NCBI GenBank assembly: GCA_026396555.1
Contig: JAPLWO010000060.1
Coordinates: 1-13,626 of the forward strand
DNA from: Candidatus Magasanikiibacteriota bacterium
Lineage (GTDB): Bacteria > Patescibacteriota > Patescibacteriia > Magasanikbacterales > 2-02-FULL-50-9b
Direction of reading: 5' to 3'
DNA: 13,626 bases
Position 1 is the first letter of the stretch; the number at the start of each line of letters is the position of its first letter. The notes under the pieces were generated by a model. The model had not been told where the DNA came from. It made no database searches and saw only the letters and a list, made by a program, of their open reading frames with translations. Below, piece by piece: positions 4,888 through 11,862 of this stretch. The position numbers and the translations under genes are program-made.

Positions 4888-4916
4888 ATTATAGTCTATC
4901 GGTCTGATTTTTGCAA
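4888..4916 (-). promoter_or_regulatory. infC promoter, -35 inside the palindromic element
   Basis: On the minus strand TTGCAA (4916-4911), 17 bases, then a perfect TATAAT (4893-4888). The start codon is at 4877, predicting a leader of about four bases. The -35 and most of the spacer belong to the left arm of the inverted repeat at 4896-5050. Confidence 0.75.
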
Positions 4917-5050
4917 CTTTCGAGGCACACACGTCAAATTTCCCGGCGGAAATTCGCGCTGTCTCTCAGCGTTGCTCGTCGCATTGCATGCGACTCCGGC
5001 CCGCAACGCTTCCGAGACGTGCCCTGAAAGCTGTAAAAATCAGCCCATAG
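4896..5050. repeat. Imperfect 155-bp palindrome between infC and dedA
   Basis: Outer arms 4896-4935 and 5016-5050 are reverse complements at roughly 30 positions. They share CTAT, CTGATTTTT, CTTTC and GGCAC in order, with small gaps. Inside are AATTTCC/GGAAATT (4937-4943, 4948-4954), GTCTC/GAGAC (4961-4965, 5014-5018), AGCGTTGC/GCAACGCT (4968-4975, 5003-5010) and GTCGCAT/ATGCGAC (4978-4984, 4988-4994). It contains no reading frame of note. It resembles a miniature inverted-repeat element. Each arm reads outward with promoter-like sequence, and the left one forms the infC -35. Confidence 0.7.
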
Positions 5051-5067
5051 ATTAAACCCGACAAATT

Positions 5068-5076
5068 TGATAAACT
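5068..5076 (+). promoter_or_regulatory. Extended -10 for the DedA-family gene
   Basis: TGATAAACT (TG 5068-5069, TAAACT 5071-5076) ends seven bases before the ATG at 5084, predicting an almost leaderless mRNA. A weak -35, TAGATT (5048-5053), lies at the right edge of the palindrome. Confidence 0.5.
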
Positions 5077-5083
5077 ATATCGT

Positions 5084-5686
5084 ATGTTTAATTTGGTTGC
5101 ACTCATCACCGCAGGCGGGTATTTAGCAGTTGCCGGAATCATATTTGCAGAATCTGGTTTACTCATCGGATTTTTTTTGCCGGGCGATAGCCTTCTTTTT
5201 ACCGCAGGATTTCTTGCATCGCAGGGTTATTTAAATATTGTAGTGCTTGTGGTACTCGCATGTATTGCAGCGGTCGCGGGGGATAGTTTGGGTTATTCGA
5301 TTGGGAAAAAATTCGGCAGAAAAATTTTTACGCGTGAAGATTCTATTTTTTTCGACAAGAAACATGCGGAGCGTGCGGAAGCTTTTTATAAAATGCATGG
5401 CGGCAAGGCGATTACACTTGCGCGATTTATGCCGATCGTTAGAACGTTTGCACCAGTCGTTGCCGGAATTGCGAACATGCCATATCACACATTTTTTTTC
5501 TACAATGTGATGGGCGCATTTGCATGGGCAGCAGGCGTTCCACTCATCGGATATTTCGCGGGTTCGTATATTCCAAATGTCGACCACTATTTATTTCCAA
5601 TTATTTTAGGAATTTTAGTTCTCTCGATTTTGCCAGGCGCGATTCATTTTGCAATTGATCATTTTAAAAATCAGGGTCAGAAATAA
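5084..5686 (+). CDS. DedA-family (VTT/SNARE-associated) membrane protein
   Basis: A 200-residue polytopic membrane protein. Family landmarks are AESGLLIGFFLPGDSLLF with the acidic E23 and D35 on the first reentrant segment, and a second acidic position in AGDSLGYSIGKKFGRK (D67). The signature RFMPIVRTFAPVVAGIANM follows, with R114, P117, R120, P124 and G128. DedA proteins are lipid-scrambling or flipping transporters linked to undecaprenyl phosphate and phospholipid recycling and membrane homeostasis. The exact lipid here cannot be told. The length is normal. There is no Shine-Dalgarno sequence, and the start is set by the -10 box at 5071-5076. It is a single gene facing a convergent P-loop gene, and the shared hairpin at 5701-5742 mainly serves that gene. 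Confidence 0.88.
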   Translation: MFNLVALITAGGYLAVAGIIFAESGLLIGFFLPGDSLLFTAGFLASQGYLNIVVLVVLACIAAVAGDSLGYSIGKKFGRKIFTREDSIFFDKKHAERAEAFYKMHGGKAITLARFMPIVRTFAPVVAGIANMPYHTFFFYNVMGAFAWAAGVPLIGYFAGSYIPNVDHYLFPIILGILVLSILPGAIHFAIDHFKNQGQK

Positions 5687-5742
5687 ATTAAAAATAAAAC
5701 CCGACGCGCCGCGACATGAAGTTCATGTGCACGACGTGTCGG
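5684..5742 (-). terminator. Intrinsic terminator of the P-loop gene, long stem
   Basis: Arms from 5701 and to 5742 (CCGACGCG.../...CGTGTCGG) pair over about 20 positions with two mismatches and one bulge, meeting at CATGAA/TTCATG. On the minus strand it is followed by GTTTTATTTTTAATTTATT. On the plus strand the T-tract is poor, so it is mostly a minus-strand terminator, though it may also stop the dedA transcript. Confidence 0.7.
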
Positions 5743-5754
5743 TTCAATTGACGG

Positions 5755-6402
5755 TTAGTAGACTGTAGTTTCTAGAAAGCGGTTAGCGAACAGCGACCAT
5801 TGAGGTGACGCTGTGTCGATGGGCGGTTGCAGATACCAAGGTTGCGGAAACAGTTTGTATTCATTTCGGCTGCGCTTGTAGTGATGCGCGAGACTTGCGT
5901 TGAATTGTGGACCCGATTGTGGCCCGACGCGCTGCTGCAGTTTTGAGAAGTCTGAACAGATGACGTGTGCGAATCGAACGCGGTGTGTAAATGGAAGCGC
6001 GAGCGCGCGCAGGCGCAGTTGATCGTTCAGGTACACACAGTCCGTGTCCCAGACCACATTTCGATGGGCGATGAGCGCGGCATAGAGTGCGTGCTTCATG
6101 ATGGTTTCAACCGAGGCTTGAGAACCAGGCGTTTCCATCGCCGCTGCATAAATCATCGACCGAATTCGTTGTTCGTCGATGATGACTGCGCTGAGCTGTT
6201 CCGCGAAATAACGTGCCAGAGTACTTTTGCCCGATCCCATGACGCCGATGAGGCCGATTACAGATGGGTTTTTGACGGAAGAACAAGCTGTCCGATCCAT
6301 TTCTTCCATCAGAATTTCAAGAATACGGATCTCTGTTCGCGTCAACGTACGTACCATTTGTCCGATCATCGCGAGCTTTTCGACGAGCCGAAGATGTAGC
6401 AT
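5755..6402 (-). CDS. P-loop NTPase, kinase-like (AAA_33/zeta-like fold)
   Basis: A 215-residue protein with a clear Walker A loop GVMGSGKST (53-61). It then has a DEQRIRSMIY segment (76-85) typical of the substrate or lid region in small-molecule kinases. A hydrophobic strand ending in acidic residues, NVVWDTD (115-121), follows. Arginines near 140-158 (HRVRFAHVI...KLQQRVG) could close the lid. This layout fits ATP-dependent kinases of the gluconate kinase, polynucleotide kinase or zeta-toxin type, and the substrate is unknown. The N-terminal 45 residues are a helical extension. The ATG at 6402 has GGAGG about five bases upstream, a strong Shine-Dalgarno sequence. The gene is more GC-rich than the adjacent dedA and methyltransferase genes. 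Confidence 0.75.
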   Translation of the reverse strand: MLHLRLVEKLAMIGQMVRTLTRTEIRILEILMEEMDRTACSSVKNPSVIGLIGVMGSGKSTLARYFAEQLSAVIIDEQRIRSMIYAAAMETPGSQASVETIMKHALYAALIAHRNVVWDTDCVYLNDQLRLRALALPFTHRVRFAHVICSDFSKLQQRVGPQSGPQFNASLAHHYKRSRNEYKLFPQPWYLQPPIDTASPQWSLFANRFLETTVY

Positions 6403-6444
6403 GGACTCCTCCGTAGGCGCGATATGTGGTGCGCCGCGTGCAGA

Positions 6445-6473
6445 ATCCTAACATGGTTTAGTTGGGAGTGCAA
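6445..6473 (-). promoter_or_regulatory. Promoter of the P-loop gene
   Basis: On the minus strand TTGCAC (6473-6468), 17 bases, TAGGAT (6450-6445), with TG one base before the -10. The leader would be about 36 bases and includes GGAGGAG. Its -35 lies two bases from the -35 of the opposite promoter. Confidence 0.6.
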
Positions 6474-6475
6474 CG

Positions 6476-6504
6476 TTGACTTTTGCACCGCTTCGTGTTA
6501 CGCT
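6476..6504 (+). promoter_or_regulatory. Promoter of the methyltransferase gene
   Basis: TTGACT (6476-6481), 17 bases, TACGCT (6499-6504) with an extended TG at 6496-6497. The -10 ends nine bases before the ATG at 6514. Confidence 0.6.
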
Positions 6505-6513
6505 GCATATATT

Positions 6514-7296
6514 ATGAAGACGCGAAAACCGGTGCAAAAAACAAATAGTACGTCATGGGGCGTTGTCGCACCATGGTACGATAAGATGCTCGAAGAAAAT
6601 CCGAACACGTTTCAGGAAAAAGTTTTGGCGCCGAATCTTGAGCGTTTGGTTGATTTGAAACCGGGAATGCGCGTGCTTGATCTTGCGTGTGGTCAGGGAT
6701 TTTTTTCGCGCCGATGGGCAGCGCTTGGCGCTTCTGTCGTCGCGTCGGATATTTCTCCAGAATTAATTGCACTCGCGCAAAAAAATTCCGTGCCTGAAAT
6801 TTCGTATCATGTTTCTCCTGCGGACGATTGTTCATTTGCTGCTGACGGATCATTCGACGTTGTAACCGTTGTCCTCGCGCTCCAAAATATTGAACGTGTG
6901 CATCCGGTCATGCGCGAAATTAATCGTGTGCTTGCGCCGGGCGGACGAATTTTTATTGTATTAAATCATCCAACATTTCGAATTCCAAAATATTCGAGCT
7001 GGGAATGGGACGAAAAAAAGCGCGTGCAGTATCGTCGCATCGAAGCGTATTTAACAGAATACAAACAACCGATCGAGATGCATCCAGGAAGCGATCCATC
7101 GATTGTGACGTTTTCTTTTCATCGTCCACTGCAGTTATATTTTAAACATTTAGCGAAAAACGGTTTTGCAGTCACACATTTAGAGGAATGGGTGTCGCAT
7201 CGGGCGGCAACGAGCGGTCCGCGCGCGGGTGCGGAAAATAAAGCGCGTCTCGAGATTCCATTGTTCATGTGTCTTGAGGCGATTAAAAAATCGTAG
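6514..7296 (+). CDS. Class I SAM-dependent methyltransferase (Methyltransf_11-like)
   Basis: A 260-residue protein. Motif I is VLDLACGQGFFSR (54-66), the acidic motif II residue is D79 in VVASDIS, motif III/post-II is SFDVVTVVLALQNIE (about 113-127), and the post-motif strand is LAPGGRIFIVLNHP (140-153). This is the UbiE/Methyltransf_11 layout, which acts on small molecules or lipids. The C-terminal half (about 160-230) is a substrate domain that gives no substrate clue. The start at 6514 is chosen from the promoter at 6476-6504. The frame is open back to 6424 but that part lies upstream of the predicted transcription start. The gene is divergent from the P-loop kinase. Confidence 0.85.
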   Translation: MKTRKPVQKTNSTSWGVVAPWYDKMLEENPNTFQEKVLAPNLERLVDLKPGMRVLDLACGQGFFSRRWAALGASVVASDISPELIALAQKNSVPEISYHVSPADDCSFAADGSFDVVTVVLALQNIERVHPVMREINRVLAPGGRIFIVLNHPTFRIPKYSSWEWDEKKRVQYRRIEAYLTEYKQPIEMHPGSDPSIVTFSFHRPLQLYFKHLAKNGFAVTHLEEWVSHRAATSGPRAGAENKARLEIPLFMCLEAIKKS

Positions 7297-7351
7297 GTGA
7301 ATTAGTTTCAATAATTTTTATACACATCTGTTTTGAAGGATGAAAGTCGTG

Positions 7352-7357
7352 TATACT
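7352..7357 (+). promoter_or_regulatory. -10 box of the secreted protein gene
   Basis: TATACT ends eight bases before the ATG at 7366, predicting a leader of about two bases. No convincing -35 at the right spacing. Confidence 0.5.
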
Positions 7358-7365
7358 AATCTCAT

Positions 7366-9303
7366 ATGCATCTCAAAAGTTCTCTGAAATTTTGTTTTAT
7401 TTTTTTTGCAGCTTTGATTTTCTCTCCGCATGTCGCGCACGCATCAGGGAATACATATACAAAAAATATTTCAAGCTCAGTTGTAAATGCTGCAACATCA
7501 AATCCGACTATTTTTACTTATAAAATTGGTACTGTCGCTGCGTGGGATTCTGGTAAAACGCTGACGGTAACATTGCCTGGAAATTTTCCAGCATGGAGTA
7601 CACTGACCTATTCAGTTGCAAACGGCGATGGTGCGACTTCGTCGACGTTAACGAGTGGCGTTGATTATTCAGCGTTAGCTCAAGTTTTAACAATTACAGA
7701 AACAGTTCCTCCTGCTGCGGGTACATTTATTTCAATTACCATCACAGCTGGCCTTATCCCAACATATTCCGGAAATTCAAGCATTGCTTTTGGTGGAACT
7801 TCCGGCGAAACGGGGACGATTAGTCTGTTTGTTTCAGCGGCTGCGGCGTCACCGACAATCACTCTGGGAGCAAATTCCGTTGTTGGCGTAGACGGGGACA
7901 CAACACTTACGTTTAACGCTCCCTTTCTTATTGATTTTGGATTTATTTCTTTTACCATGCCTAGTGGTATCGATATTTCGCAGGTGACATATTCGAGCGG
8001 TCTGTCCGGCTTTGCTTCTTGTTCCACAACGGGTGTTGTTCAAATTGTTGCCTGCACAGCTGGCTTGGGCATGTCCGCAGGATCGAATACACTTGTTTTG
8101 AGCGGCATTAAATCATGGCAAGTGACGAATGGAACTGTACCGGTTACTATAAAAGACGGTTCATCAAATACGGTTGCATCTGGAAACGCATCTTTGTCAA
8201 CTACAACGATGGGTGCTTTTTCTAGCACAGGTCTTGCGTTTCAAACAAATGTTGGTCAGCAAATGGGCTCCGTAACTGTATCAATTACAACGACAGTTAC
8301 ATCGACGATGGCAATTCCGAATAATGGAGCGATTACCATTGATTTTCCTTCGTCGTATGATATTTCTGGTGCAGTAGGCTTAACCGCGACAAATATCTCT
8401 GGCACCACAGGTGTTTGGACCGCATCAATTAATTCTGTGACACCGCACAAACTTCGGTTGTCGCAAACAGGGGGCACAACCACACCTCCGGGTACAATTT
8501 CTCTTACAATTGGTGGTATTCGAAATCCAAGTGCTACCGGCAACACAGGATCATTTGTAATCTCAACGGTAAGCACACAAACGGGCACCGTAAGCGGTGT
8601 GGCGGTTGTAAATGTTAATTATAATCAAAATTCTACGAGTGAACCGTCGGTCGGCTCAACCGGTTCTACACCAACTCCGTTACCGTTACCAACGGAAGTA
8701 CCGCCGAGTGTAGGAACTGCACCGACTACAACTCCACCAATTACAACAACCCCTGTACCTCCTACCACACCAGAATTATTTAAACCGTTTATAGTTTATA
8801 AACCAAGTTCAGATTTTGTCACGCAATTACAGACAGGAACATTTGATGTGGAGCTTGCACGACAAGTAAGTAATACTGTTTCTGCAGAACTTGGTCTCAC
8901 GAGTTCGCAGACGCCAATTAATTGCAAAGCGAATACAGCGATCGCAATCCCACGTTATCCTGTGATTTATTATTGTGGCGCAGACGGTAAGCGTTACGTA
9001 TTTCAGGATACGAGTGTGTTTTTGTCGTGGTTTCCTGATTTTAGTTGGATTACGATGCTTACCGCAGATGAGTTAACTTCAATTCCATTTGGTGGCACCG
9101 CGTCATTTCGTCCTGGTCAAACGATGATCAAAGTTACGACAGATCCAAAAGTATATGCAGTGGCTCCAGGCGGAATTTTACGCTGGGTGAGTTCAGAGAA
9201 TGTTGCTGCAAGATTATATGGCGCTGATTGGAATCATCATATCGTTGATGTACCAGATACGTTATTAAATCAGTACACGATTGGCGCGTCGATTACAGAG
9301 TAA
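7366..9303 (+). CDS. Secreted surface protein with Thr/Ser-rich beta domains, Pro/Thr linker and a C-terminal patescibacterial-type domain
   Basis: A 645-residue protein. A signal peptide covers residues 1-26 (basic KSSLK, hydrophobic core, then AHA before SGN). Residues about 30-425 are Thr/Ser/Gly-rich beta sequence that looks like several Ig-like or fibronectin-like units (recurring TITLGANS, ITIDFPSSYDIS and SLTIGGI strands). A proline-threonine linker spans about 428-470. The last ~170 residues carry GKRYVFQDTSVFLSWFPDFS, then LTSIPFGGTASFRPG, DPKVYAVAPGGILRWV and LYGADWN. I recognise this arrangement from many patescibacterial exported proteins, of unknown function. Two cysteines (in INCKAN and YYCGAD) may form a disulphide. 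No C-terminal anchor is visible. A role in adhesion or the cell surface layer is an inference. Its stop overlaps the convergent gene at 9293. Confidence 0.8.
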   Translation: MHLKSSLKFCFIFFAALIFSPHVAHASGNTYTKNISSSVVNAATSNPTIFTYKIGTVAAWDSGKTLTVTLPGNFPAWSTLTYSVANGDGATSSTLTSGVDYSALAQVLTITETVPPAAGTFISITITAGLIPTYSGNSSIAFGGTSGETGTISLFVSAAAASPTITLGANSVVGVDGDTTLTFNAPFLIDFGFISFTMPSGIDISQVTYSSGLSGFASCSTTGVVQIVACTAGLGMSAGSNTLVLSGIKSWQVTNGTVPVTIKDGSSNTVASGNASLSTTTMGAFSSTGLAFQTNVGQQMGSVTVSITTTVTSTMAIPNNGAITIDFPSSYDISGAVGLTATNISGTTGVWTASINSVTPHKLRLSQTGGTTTPPGTISLTIGGIRNPSATGNTGSFVISTVSTQTGTVSGVAVVNVNYNQNSTSEPSVGSTGSTPTPLPLPTEVPPSVGTAPTTTPPITTTPVPPTTPELFKPFIVYKPSSDFVTQLQTGTFDVELARQVSNTVSAELGLTSSQTPINCKANTAIAIPRYPVIYYCGADGKRYVFQDTSVFLSWFPDFSWITMLTADELTSIPFGGTASFRPGQTMIKVTTDPKVYAVAPGGILRWVSSENVAARLYGADWNHHIVDVPDTLLNQYTIGASITE

Positions 9304-9940
9304 ACGTTGAAATTATTTTTTCAAGTGTCGCGCGCACATCCTTTTCATTTTGATCAGTGAATTTTTGAATCATGCCTGGTTCGTAGTTTTCGAATGCGGT
9401 TGTGTTCACACGCGTTGAAAGTTCGTAGCATTTATTATTGATGAAACCGCGATATACAAATCCTGAACTTCGGTGCCCTGCACCCGCGTCGCTCGTCGCA
9501 AATTTTTTAAATTCGATTCCTGCGATTTTCGTCGTTTCATTGGTTGCGAATTCGCCGTTCGAATCTTCACGCATTTCGCAATTAGTCGCGTCTGTTTTAT
9601 CGGTTCGAATTCCAACGCTCGCGGACGCTTCACCAAAATTTGTATTTGGAAATGTATTACCTGGAATTACGAAGCAGGCGAGTGTTGTTTTTGCGTTGCC
9701 GCACACCGGCAAATATCCGATTGTTGGAAATTGCTTGGTTGCATCAAGTGGAAGTACGCCACTTGGAAAATAAACGGAAAATTTATTGGAAACGTCGACA
9801 TGTTTGTTTTCAAAGGGCGCCGCCGTTATTGATGTTGATTGTTTTGAAGTACTCAAGAGTCCTGTTCCGGTAATTAAAAGCATGAGCAACATTCCGGCAC
9901 TAATTCCAAGAACAAAGCGAGAAAATTTTGAGATATACAT
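9293..9940 (-). CDS. Membrane-anchored extracytoplasmic protein, hypothetical
   Basis: A 215-residue protein. The ATG at 9940 is chosen because a TATACT box ends nine bases upstream. The open frame reaching back to 10255 crosses the opposite promoter and gene. Residues about 8-28 form one hydrophobic helix (FVLGISAGMLLMLLITGTGL) with no signal-peptidase or lipobox site, suggesting an N-terminal anchor with the rest outside. The external part has four cysteines (VCGNAK, ACFVIP, NCEMRE, KCYEL), which could make two disulphides. It ends in a segment resembling a family I have seen but cannot name (GFINNKCYELSTRVNTT, YEPGMIQKFTD). It is 3'-overlapped by 11 bases with the secreted protein gene and divergent from the P-type ATPase. 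Confidence 0.75.
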   Translation of the reverse strand: MYISKFSRFVLGISAGMLLMLLITGTGLLSTSKQSTSITAAPFENKHVDVSNKFSVYFPSGVLPLDATKQFPTIGYLPVCGNAKTTLACFVIPGNTFPNTNFGEASASVGIRTDKTDATNCEMREDSNGEFATNETTKIAGIEFKKFATSDAGAGHRSSGFVYRGFINNKCYELSTRVNTTAFENYEPGMIQKFTDQNEKDVRATLEKIISTFTL

Positions 9941-9949
9941 ATGGCGATT

Positions 9950-9955
9950 AGTATA
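9950..9955 (-). promoter_or_regulatory. -10 box of the membrane-anchored protein gene
   Basis: TATACT on the minus strand, nine bases before the ATG at 9940. It forms an inverted repeat with the opposite -10 (AGTATAC 9950-9956, GTATACT 9981-9987). Confidence 0.55.
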
Positions 9956-9981
9956 CCCTATATATGAAGAAAGGAAACGAG

Positions 9982-9987
9982 TATACT
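9982..9987 (+). promoter_or_regulatory. -10 box of the P-type ATPase gene
   Basis: TATACT, eight bases before the ATG at 9996. No good -35 is seen. The 17-bp-spaced position falls at 9959-9964, only four bases from the opposing -10, so both promoters cannot be occupied at once. Confidence 0.55.
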
Positions 9988-9995
9988 GGGTGTAT

Positions 9996-11861
9996 ATGGA
10001 ACAATTACGAAGTTTGTTCGTTTCACCGCGACGTGAATGGATTATTATTGGGGCGTTATTAGCCGCTTTATTGGTGGAGTTTTTTTTGCCTTCGTTTGGT
10101 TTCGCATTGTTATTGATTTCAGGGGTCGGCTCGTTGCCGCTCATATTACGAGCACTTAAAGCTGTTTTTAAATTCAAGATTACGATCGATACATTTAATT
10201 TTCTTGCGTTGACTGCTGCATTTTTTTTGGGTGATCCGCGTTCTGCTGCGTTCATTGTATTAATGTTTACGTGCGCAGATTTATTAGATTGGAGTACAGA
10301 ATCGCGCGCGCATCAAGCGGTGGAATTATTATTACGCCAAAAGCCGCTCATCGCTTTTGTTGAACGAAATGTTGGCGGGGAAGTGCATGAAGAAAAAATT
10401 TCCGTTGATGAGGTAAAAATGGGTGACACGGTTATTGTGCGAAGCGGCGATCGAATTCCGGTTGATGGAGTTGTGGTTTTTGGTGAGGCGCATATAAATG
10501 AAGCGACAGTGACGGGAGAATCGGCGCTTATAAAAAAAGAAATTCATTCGTTGGTATCGAGTGGTACGGTGAATGAATCAGGAATTTTAAAAATTAAAGC
10601 GCTTCATATTTCAAAAGATTCGACGTTTGAACGAATTGCGGCTTTAATAAAAGATGCGTCAGAAAATAAATCTGACACAGAAAAAATTGCAGATAAATTT
10701 GCAGGAATTTTTTTGCCGATTGTGATTTTAATTGGTGCGCTGACGTATTATGTTACTCGAAATGCAGCGATGACGACTGCGATATTTTTGGTTGCGTGTG
10801 CAGACGATATGGCTGTTGCAATTCCGCTCGCGATGGCGGGCGCGATTGGAAAAGCGGCGCAACGCGGCGTTATTATTAAAGGTGGCCAACGTATTGATGC
10901 GCTCAGTCGAGTTGAAGAAATTGTGATTGATAAAACAGGAACATTAACGTACGGACATTTGTCTGTAAAATCTGCAGTTGTAAATAAAGGTGTGTCGGAA
11001 GAGCATTTTTGGCATGTCGTTGGTGTGGCGGAAAAATATTCTGAACATCCTGCGGGGCGTGCACTTGTGATTGAAGCGGCGCGACATGAAAAAAATATTG
11101 ATGAGCCGGAACACTTTGAAATTTTCAAAGGCGCAGGTGTGCAGTGTGAATATCAAGGTAAAAAAATTATTGTAGGAAATCGTGATGCTGCGATGATGGC
11201 GCATATAGAAATTCCTGAAAAAATTTCTGAAGAAATTACGGCAGCGGAAAAATTAGAAGGCAATTCAATTTTTATTGTTTTTGAAAATAATGACTGTTTG
11301 GGCTACGGATTTTTATCGGATATGCCACGCGCAGAAGCAAAGGAAAGTGTGGCGGCACTGTACGCGTTGGGAATAAAAAAAGTTTCAATGTTTACCGGAG
11401 ATAATGAAATAACTGCAGCGCGGATTGCGGCGGCACTTGGGATTGGAACTGTTCGGTCACGCATGAAACCAGAAGATAAATTGCGCGAAATTGCGGCGCT
11501 TGGTGATGCGGGAAAAAATGTTGCAATGATCGGAGATGGAGTGAATGATGCACCAGCGTTGTCGCGTGCGTCGATTGGAATTGCAATGGGAAGTGGTGGA
11601 ACTGCAGTTGCGGTTGAAGCTGCGGACGTTGTTATTTTGACTGATGATTTAGCGCGCGTGCCGGAAATTATTTTGCTGAGCCGCCGCACCATGTCAATTA
11701 TTCGATCAGATGTCGCGATTTGGGTGTTATCAAATGCAGTTGGTTTTGCATTGGTTCTCACTGGGTTTGCGGGTCCAGCGGTTGCTGCATTTTATAATTT
11801 TATCACTGACTTTTTTCCGCTCGCAAATTCGGCCCGTTTATTTCGAACGACAAAAAAATAA
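9996..11861 (+). CDS. P1B-like heavy-metal P-type ATPase with CAD in place of the CPC motif
   Basis: A 621-residue protein. The phosphorylation site is DKTGTLT (D312), the actuator TGES is at 173-176, the nucleotide-domain HP is at 351-352 and the hinge GDGVND is at 513-518, all intact. The HP dipeptide and overall size point to the P1B (HMA/Zn-Cu-Cd) class. There is no N-terminal HMA metal-binding domain. The first helices begin near residue 15. The central metal-site helix reads FLVACADDMAVAIPLAM. Where P1B pumps have CPC, CPH, SPC or TPC, this protein has C268-A269-D270-D271, without the proline. The last helix region is NFITDFFPLANSARL rather than the usual D/HxGSS...NxLRL. The ion is therefore unclear, though acidic ligands suggest a harder cation. 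The start at 9996 is set by the TATACT box. An upstream frame back to 9786 lies over the opposite gene. It is divergent from a membrane-anchored protein gene and convergent with a transporter. Confidence 0.88.
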   Translation: MEQLRSLFVSPRREWIIIGALLAALLVEFFLPSFGFALLLISGVGSLPLILRALKAVFKFKITIDTFNFLALTAAFFLGDPRSAAFIVLMFTCADLLDWSTESRAHQAVELLLRQKPLIAFVERNVGGEVHEEKISVDEVKMGDTVIVRSGDRIPVDGVVVFGEAHINEATVTGESALIKKEIHSLVSSGTVNESGILKIKALHISKDSTFERIAALIKDASENKSDTEKIADKFAGIFLPIVILIGALTYYVTRNAAMTTAIFLVACADDMAVAIPLAMAGAIGKAAQRGVIIKGGQRIDALSRVEEIVIDKTGTLTYGHLSVKSAVVNKGVSEEHFWHVVGVAEKYSEHPAGRALVIEAARHEKNIDEPEHFEIFKGAGVQCEYQGKKIIVGNRDAAMMAHIEIPEKISEEITAAEKLEGNSIFIVFENNDCLGYGFLSDMPRAEAKESVAALYALGIKKVSMFTGDNEITAARIAAALGIGTVRSRMKPEDKLREIAALGDAGKNVAMIGDGVNDAPALSRASIGIAMGSGGTAVAVEAADVVILTDDLARVPEIILLSRRTMSIIRSDVAIWVLSNAVGFALVLTGFAGPAVAAFYNFITDFFPLANSARLFRTTKK

Positions 11862-11862
11862 A

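Noticed and set aside
5965..6399. 144-codon plus-strand frame across the P-loop gene
   Set aside because: It is antisense to a gene with an intact Walker A motif. Its translation is Arg/His/Cys-rich without any domain pattern.
9786..9995. Upstream extension of the P-type ATPase
   Set aside because: The extra 70 residues overlap the opposite gene and both promoters, and do not resemble an HMA domain. The TATACT box supports ATG 9996.
9941..10255. N-terminal extension of the membrane-anchored protein
   Set aside because: It would run antisense through the ATPase start and the shared promoter region. The ATG at 9940 is followed directly by a normal anchor helix.
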